A program made the position numbers and the translations under genes. Under the pieces are notes generated by a model. The model worked only from the letters and a program-made list of their open reading frames with translations. It did no database searches and was not told the origin of the DNA. A stretch of 64,000 bases of DNA from Pezizomycotina sp. ARF18 (lineage: Eukaryota > Ascomycota): contig AZLU01000061.1 in NCBI GenBank assembly GCA_002224055.1, positions 142,788-206,787 on the forward strand, in the 5' to 3' direction. Within the stretch, counting starts at the first letter, position 1, and each line of letters begins with the position of its first letter. Shown piece by piece: positions 59,201-64,000 of the stretch.

Positions 59201-60308
59201 GATCGACCGCCTCTTCTTTAACGATTGCTTGGAGTGGCTGTGGCATAGGGTCACGGCCCCGGTCCTCGCCGAACTCGGCATCAATGCGGCAACTTCAGAT
59301 GATAATTTGCCGCACATTTGGTGGATCCCTACTGGTCCCTTGAACAATTTCCCATTCCACGCGGCCGGCATACACTCTCAAGGCTCTCCAATACTGTCAT
59401 CGACAGGGTGATTTCGTCATACGGCTCTTCCGTCAAAGCGCTCCTGTACGGCCGCAGTAGGCCTCGCTTGGCGCCGAATGGTACGACAAGCAAAGCCCTC
59501 TTGGTCGCCATGGAAGAAACACCTAGCGACTCCGATATCGCCCCACCAGTCTGCCATACGCTACCGATGAGGTCGCAATGCTCCGCGAACTCTGCCCTTC
59601 GCTGAAAGTGCATCCTGTCGAACCGCCTCGGACCAAGAGCGAGATCCTCTCTCAACTTCCATCTTGCACAATATTCCATTTCGCCGGCCACGGACTCTCC
59701 GATCCCAAAGAGCCATCTAACAGCTGCTTGCTCTTAGAGGATTGGAAGGATGCTGGTAAGCTGACTGTAGCGCACTTCCGCGACTCTCACAGCCTACAAG
59801 CCCCGTTCCTCGCGTACCTCTCCGCCTGCCTGACGGGTGCAAATGATATGGAGAACTGGTCGACGAAGGGATTCACCTCGTCGGTGCTTGTCAATTGGCG
59901 GGTTTCAGACACGTCAAGGTGCTCTGTGGGAGGTTTCGGATAGGCATTGCGTCGAGGATTGCGCAGTCAGTGTATGAAACCCTCGCCAGGGAAGGAATGA
60001 ACGATAAGGCCGTACGCCGGGGGTTGCACTTTGCGATGAAGGGTTAAGGGATAAGCTGACGGAAAGCATGACCAGATCGCGGGGTACTGTGGAGGGGTTG
60101 GAAGAGCCTGGGGCCGAGGAGGAAAGTACTAGCGGGAGCGAGACCGACTCCGAGTCGATGAGCTGCGCGGGACAGAAGCCCTCGTCGAAGTTACCAGTGA
60201 GAGTGAGAGTCGGACACCCGAAATATTAAATCGAAAGGTACCAAGAAGCGCCCCGTGGTAATCTCCAATCCCTTGATATGGGCGCCGTATATACACTTCG
60301 GGGTTTAG
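56274..60308 (+). CDS. TPR-repeat CHAT-domain protein, frameshifted
   Basis: A large protein with N-terminal tetratricopeptide-like repeats and a C-terminal CHAT domain (caspase HetF associated with TPRs), a separase-like cysteine protease fold. The start at 56274 gives MNDGAGIFRVDPDMEKLLAT. Repeats of about 40 residues follow, for example FERLGKDDDIEKAVNYTQSA, DEIDRAIRYAEEAVGTMDPR and GDRKDLDRAIEYAGKAVELL. The linker LARGVIASNLLEIRTDISKL is typical. The CHAT core shows the His motif FHFAGHGLSDPKEPS (about 59676) and the Cys motif YLSACLTGAN (Cys codon 59827-59829). The C-terminus is NPLIWAPYIHFGV with TAG at 60306-60308. A probable intron interrupts near 56905-56985. Many frame changes occur (near 56390, 57225, 57370, 57600, 58120, 58480, 58700, 58950, 59200, 59400, 59560, 59900, 60045, 60230). 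Both catalytic residues survive. Confidence 0.8.
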
Positions 60309-61109
60309 CAGGTGGAGGGAAGAGACTCCTAGCCGATTATATATGTAGTAGCAGCGCAATTGAGGAAATTAAATTCTGTGTTTGTTTTCCTTTATTTATT
60401 TATTTATTTAGTTAGTTAGTCAGTTAGTTAGCGAGGTAATGATTCGGGAGACCGTACTCTCGTGATTTTCAAGTACTTAAGTATTCAGAAATTGTCTACG
60501 AGAGCAGCACGACCCTCACTGCTAAATCCTACGCGTATCGATCCGGACTTGCTTAGTATTTCTCTTGCATTAAAGACGGCAACGTTGTAGGACTATATTT
60601 CACACCAGCATATGCATAATGAATCGGCGAGCTCGCCAGCCATATCCTGGAGAAACTGGAATTGAACAACCAAACATTTTCTTTGTTCGTACCCCAGATA
60701 AGTGACGTACGCGTTTCGTCTCTTTTGAGTCAACAGCTTGAATACAGTAGAAGGGAAGAATCTATTCATCAAGTCGTCAAAAGCTAGTGTCCGTACGAGA
60801 TCTGGAATACAATTTCGGAGCGGCTTTAAGTTTGCTCGAAATGACCATTTCCAATGATGATAAGTGCCCCACCTTGGATTTAAGGGTGGCGATGAGGCAT
60901 AGCACGGATTTCGGGCACAGCATGATTGAGGTAGAGTAGAGCGGTGGAAAGGATTGGGAAAGTCATGGACGCGAGCGGCCGGTGATGGCCAAAACTCCCC
61001 GTATCTCCAGCTTTTTACCCTTGAAGTGTAGTCGTCGAAGAACTTCGATCGGGTAGCACTGAGGGTCCAATGCTATCCCCATCATTATTTACATTGCCCA
61101 CCCGCCTCC
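60309..61109. other. Intergenic stretch downstream of TPR-CHAT
   Basis: No gene recognised. A short plus frame at about 60841-60941 (EMTISNDDKCPTLDLRVAMR) is open but isolated. Confidence 0.45.
60391..60432. repeat. TTTA/GTTA microsatellite
   Basis: About five TTTA units pass into GTTA/GTCA units. Confidence 0.8.
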
Positions 61110-61326
61110 GCCCCAGCAGGTGAAGAAGATCATTTGTTCGCAGCAGTTTATGATCTATCAAGGGATCTTCAGGATCTCAGTGCAGATGCTAAGGCTTATC
61201 GTCTGGATTTTTGGGAGGAGCCTATTATCACAGGCAGGAGATCAGGCTATTGCTAGCAAAATCCTAGATGGACTGATACCCGCGTTACAAACTAACATTG
61301 CCACTCATCCAACGCCGGTGCGGTAA
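61110..61326 (+). pseudogene. Unidentified protein fragment
   Basis: Two plus frames meet here. One reads AGEEDHLFAAVYDLSRDLQD, then LSADAKAYRLDFWEEPIITG to a TAG. The other continues QAIASKILDGLIPALQTNIA and THPTPVR to a stop at 61326. Together they look like one short helical protein with a frame break near 61240. I do not recognise it. Confidence 0.25.
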
Positions 61327-61670
61327 TAATAATATCTATTGCAGAGCGTAGCCTCTGGGAACGTAGACATTGAGATGTTTTTATAGAAATAGACAAAACG
61401 GAAAGCGCAACTAAGTATCTTTTTTTAAACCCCTTTGGAGGGTTTATGAGTAGGAAGGAACTCGTAGATATACTTTATGGACCACAAACTGTAACTAGAC
61501 AAAAAAAACAGTTTATCACTAAGACTTACGTTCACCTTCAAATTTGTGAACGAATTTAGCTTTCTATAAATTACGTATTACTTTATATTCTCCTGCTATC
61601 TACCTAGGTAGCACCTTTTTCAATCCTTATATCTTGCTTTCAGCGAGGAAGCCTCAAGACAGCCCCGATT

Positions 61671-61695
61671 AAAAAAAAAAAAAAAAAAAAAAAAA
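61671..61695. repeat. Poly-A tract (A25)
   Basis: A homopolymer of 25 A residues, intergenic. Confidence 0.85.
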
Positions 61696-61845
61696 GCAGT
61701 ACGCCGCAATAAACAGAGGACTTAGACTCACATCCTCAAACCTCTACGAGTGACGTCTCGGAGCTTTTCCTGCCTCTTGCCTAGCTATCCATCAAGCTCT
61801 TTACCGCTTCGAAGTCCTCATCTTTGGCCGTCCAAAAACCTCGCT

Positions 61846-62140
61846 ATGGTTACTACAGACCCGTACGCGTACGACGACCCTCGATTGTTTCCCGAGCGTT
61901 GGTTCCACTAGTGGAACAATCTCTCCGAAGAGGAAATATGCAACAGGAAAGCTTTCTGCAGGGAAGAATTGAGGACCGTAACTACATGATCAATTACCTC
62001 GACTGGATCGAGCCGGGAATGTTGTCGATATACCCGCTTGCAAGTCGTTCAGCGACTCGGATACGAAGGCACCGGGAGGGCTTAAACGGCTTCAAAAAGA
62101 AAGCTCCGTAGTATCGAGGTGCAATGGGCTAGCTATGTAG
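61846..62140 (+). pseudogene. Unidentified small protein, interrupted
   Basis: From ATG at 61846 one frame reads MVTTDPYAYDDPRLFPERWF to an early TAG. Nearby frames continue YMINYLDWIEPGMLS and then CKSFSDSDTKAPGGLKRLQK, ending in TAG at 62138. The acidic start and the DWIEPGML segment look like real protein. At least two frame changes or stops interrupt it. No family is recognised. It lies just upstream of the CHAT tail relic and could be unrelated. Confidence 0.3.
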
Positions 62141-62463
62141 ACCAATCAGGAGGTTTTTCCGGAGTATGAACTGCTTCAAGAAGACCGACTAGGCATATCA
62201 AGTTGAAAAAGTAAAAACAGGTTCAAGACAAGGGATAGAAGTATAATAATTTTAGGGCGGGGCGGCAGCATTTGGATACCTACAGGTAGATATTCTTCCC
62301 TGTCGTCCTTCCAAAAACAACCTATAGTTGATCAAATCAAGATATATACAACGCCAATTACAATTACTTGTGAACTTTTTTCCGCCCTTTCCTCTAGAAT
62401 TCAATAAGTTTTATTTATGGGAATATCGTCGCATATCAAATCGAACGGGGAAAGAAAAGCGTC

Positions 62464-62517
62464 GTGGCTGTTTCTAATCTTCTCATATGGGCGCCGTACA
62501 CTCACTTTGGAGTCTAA
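62464..62517 (+). pseudogene. Second CHAT-domain C-terminal tail, isolated relic
   Basis: This frame reads VAVSNLLIWAPYTHFGV followed by TAA, nearly the same as the last residues of the TPR-CHAT gene (VVISNPLIWAPYIHFGV, ending 60308). The His and Cys motifs were not found upstream, so only the tail remains. It suggests an ancient tandem CHAT copy mostly lost or scrambled. Confidence 0.6.
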
Positions 62518-63011
62518 AAAATGCCGAGAGTGGTTGAAGAGAAAAAGCCGCAAATGGGGATATAACCTGTTGAACAAGGGGGCATGGTGTTCGTGTATAT
62601 GATCGGGAGAGAATGAAGGCAGGCTAGGAAAGTGGTGAGAGACTGATAGAACTGATAATGGAATGCATTTCGACGACCTCCATGAGTATATCCATCTGCA
62701 ACGTATAATTGATCAGGATAATGGCAGCTTGCTTGAGGGTAGATGTGCACGAAACTCGAGGGAATCGTGAGTCGTGATATCCCTCACGGTGTGATGTACG
62801 GTGTTGAGAGTTCAGAAGTATTAATGATTAAGTAATTGATCATTTCGGGCAGTGCGACCGGGCGATGCCTGTTTTTCTATTTTTAATTGTTTTTTTTTTT
62901 TAATTTAATATTATATATTATTTATTTATTGAATTTATTTCTCTGTGAATTTATTTCCTCTTCTCAAAATATTCTCCATTCTCCACTCTCACGTCTATCT
63001 CCTTTCGCACT
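62518..63011. other. Intergenic stretch
   Basis: No gene seen. Very A/T-rich at 62870-62960, followed by a pyrimidine-rich tract before the next gene, as in a promoter. Confidence 0.45.
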
Positions 63012-64000
63012 TCTCAAAAACGCATCCTCCATCAGCAACAGAACATCGAATTTTATTCAAGCTCCGAAGAATTCTTCCAGAATGACCTTGAAAATGAAAA
63101 CTACAGCCTAGACTTCGACGACGTCCTAAGAGCGAAGATGCTCAGAAACTTTGGAGCTTCAGCGGGACGCGGGAGGATAGCCCTTTTTTTAAGTTCCTCT
63201 TTCTCTATCGAACTATTGGAGACCTCGAAGAATTCGCCTCCGGACGCTGCTCGGTTACTGGACCCGGGCCATCGAACATTAACCAGCAACACTCTATAAC
63301 GATGCTGCTGTTGGGGCAAATGGTGTTCATCGGCATCGATAGGAGGATGTCAGCTTCCTTCGCGCGTCAAGGATCGTCGTGCAGTGTCGTGTATACATGC
63401 GAATGGACACAACAACCTGCCAATGTTGAAGATTCCCAGCAAACCGACCCTCCTGGACACTCCGATAGGATCAACCTGGCCGCGCTCCGTCGACATAGGG
63501 GATATTGAAATGCGATTCGAAGATAGAGGTGATGCGATCTTCGAGATGCTGGGTATGATCCCTCCCCCTTAGTTGTTTTTCAGTTTCCATTTTCATAATT
63601 CTCCTCCTTTGCTCCAATTTTCGAGCTTCCTCTATATCTCTTCCCTTTCCCGGCCCCAGATTCCAGTCGTTCCCGAACATCCTCCGCTCTTCTCCTCCAT
63701 GACGTCTTCTGTTTTCATTTCATTTAATTTTCTTCGTTTACCATTATTGAACGTGTAACCATCAAAAGCAAGATATTGTACCGGGGCTATCTTCCGTTGA
63801 ATTGTATCTTTTCCTCAGTTCTTGATTATATCTTCTGCGATCCGGTATACCGCGGCATGGCCGTCGAGGAGGGTTTAATCCTGAAAAGTCTCACGACGTC
63901 TGAGAGTACAACGCAAACCTATTTTTCGATTACTTCTCTCAACGAGAGGATTGCTCGAGTACTCAGGCTACTCGGCGATTTGAATTCATCCGGAGCTCGC
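63012..64000 (+). CDS. Hypothetical fungal protein, 3' end beyond window
   Basis: Coding pieces run to the right edge. First, an acidic segment (IEFYSSSEEFFQNDLENENY, SLDFDDVLRAKMLRNFGAS). Then, after a frame change at a T7 run (63185-63191), RTIGDLEEFASGRCSVTGPG, QQHSITMLLLGQMVFIG and SCSVVYTCEW. After another near 63400, PMLKIPSKPTLLDTPIGSTW and EMRFEDRGDAIFEML. A candidate intron (63553-63818, GTATGA to CTCAG) joins in phase to VLDYIFCDPVYRGMAVEEGL, which stays open to base 64000. The start is not fixed; no ATG suits the first segment. The family is not recognised. Confidence 0.45.

Overview
The window reads as nuclear DNA of a filamentous ascomycete (Pezizomycotina). The supports are short GT-AG introns, a FluG-type amidohydrolase/glutamine synthetase fusion, a fungal rhodopsin-like seven-helix protein, an F-box protein of the fungal type ending in a KNRKRIWRDVEEI-like tail, fungal caspase-domain and TPR-CHAT proteins, and an H-type lectin protein. 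I cannot name a species or class from the sequence. There is no sign of a virus, plasmid, tRNA, rRNA or CRISPR array.

Layout. 1-654 (minus): the 5' end of a GH31 alpha-glucosidase gene running off the left edge. About 0.7-20 kb: a gene-poor stretch with short, stop-riddled protein relics (a secreted cysteine protein, a membrane protein, unidentified fragments), many long A/T tracts and a diverged local duplication. 20.1-21.3 kb (minus): a GC-rich secreted repeat protein with 14 KPYD units. 21.4-27.2 kb: gene-poor. 27.26-30.01 kb (plus): FluG-like gene. 30-39.8 kb: a second gene desert with a diverged repeated fossil (about 32.9 and 36.4 kb). 39.8-64 kb: gene-dense. In order: rhodopsin-like membrane protein, F-box protein, a MACPF/jacalin-like/H-type lectin protein, a GNAT pseudogene and an unidentified gene (minus), an ABM-fold protein with a C-terminal membrane segment (minus), a caspase-like C14 protein (minus), a TPR-CHAT protease-like protein (plus), a second CHAT tail relic, and an unidentified gene leaving the right edge.

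The most striking content is a putative pore-forming protein with three kinds of domain (43.9-48.2 kb) lying within 12.5 kb of a caspase-like gene and a TPR-CHAT gene. That combination recalls effector-plus-protease cell-death and conflict modules, but the functional link is inference only.

A caution applies throughout. Nearly every recognisable gene is broken by one or more one-base frame changes, several of them in short homopolymers. This pattern fits uncorrected long-read indel error at least as well as real decay. A separate class of damage, TGG-to-TGA changes inside otherwise open frames and a duplication whose copies differ mostly by transitions, looks more like repeat-induced point mutation.
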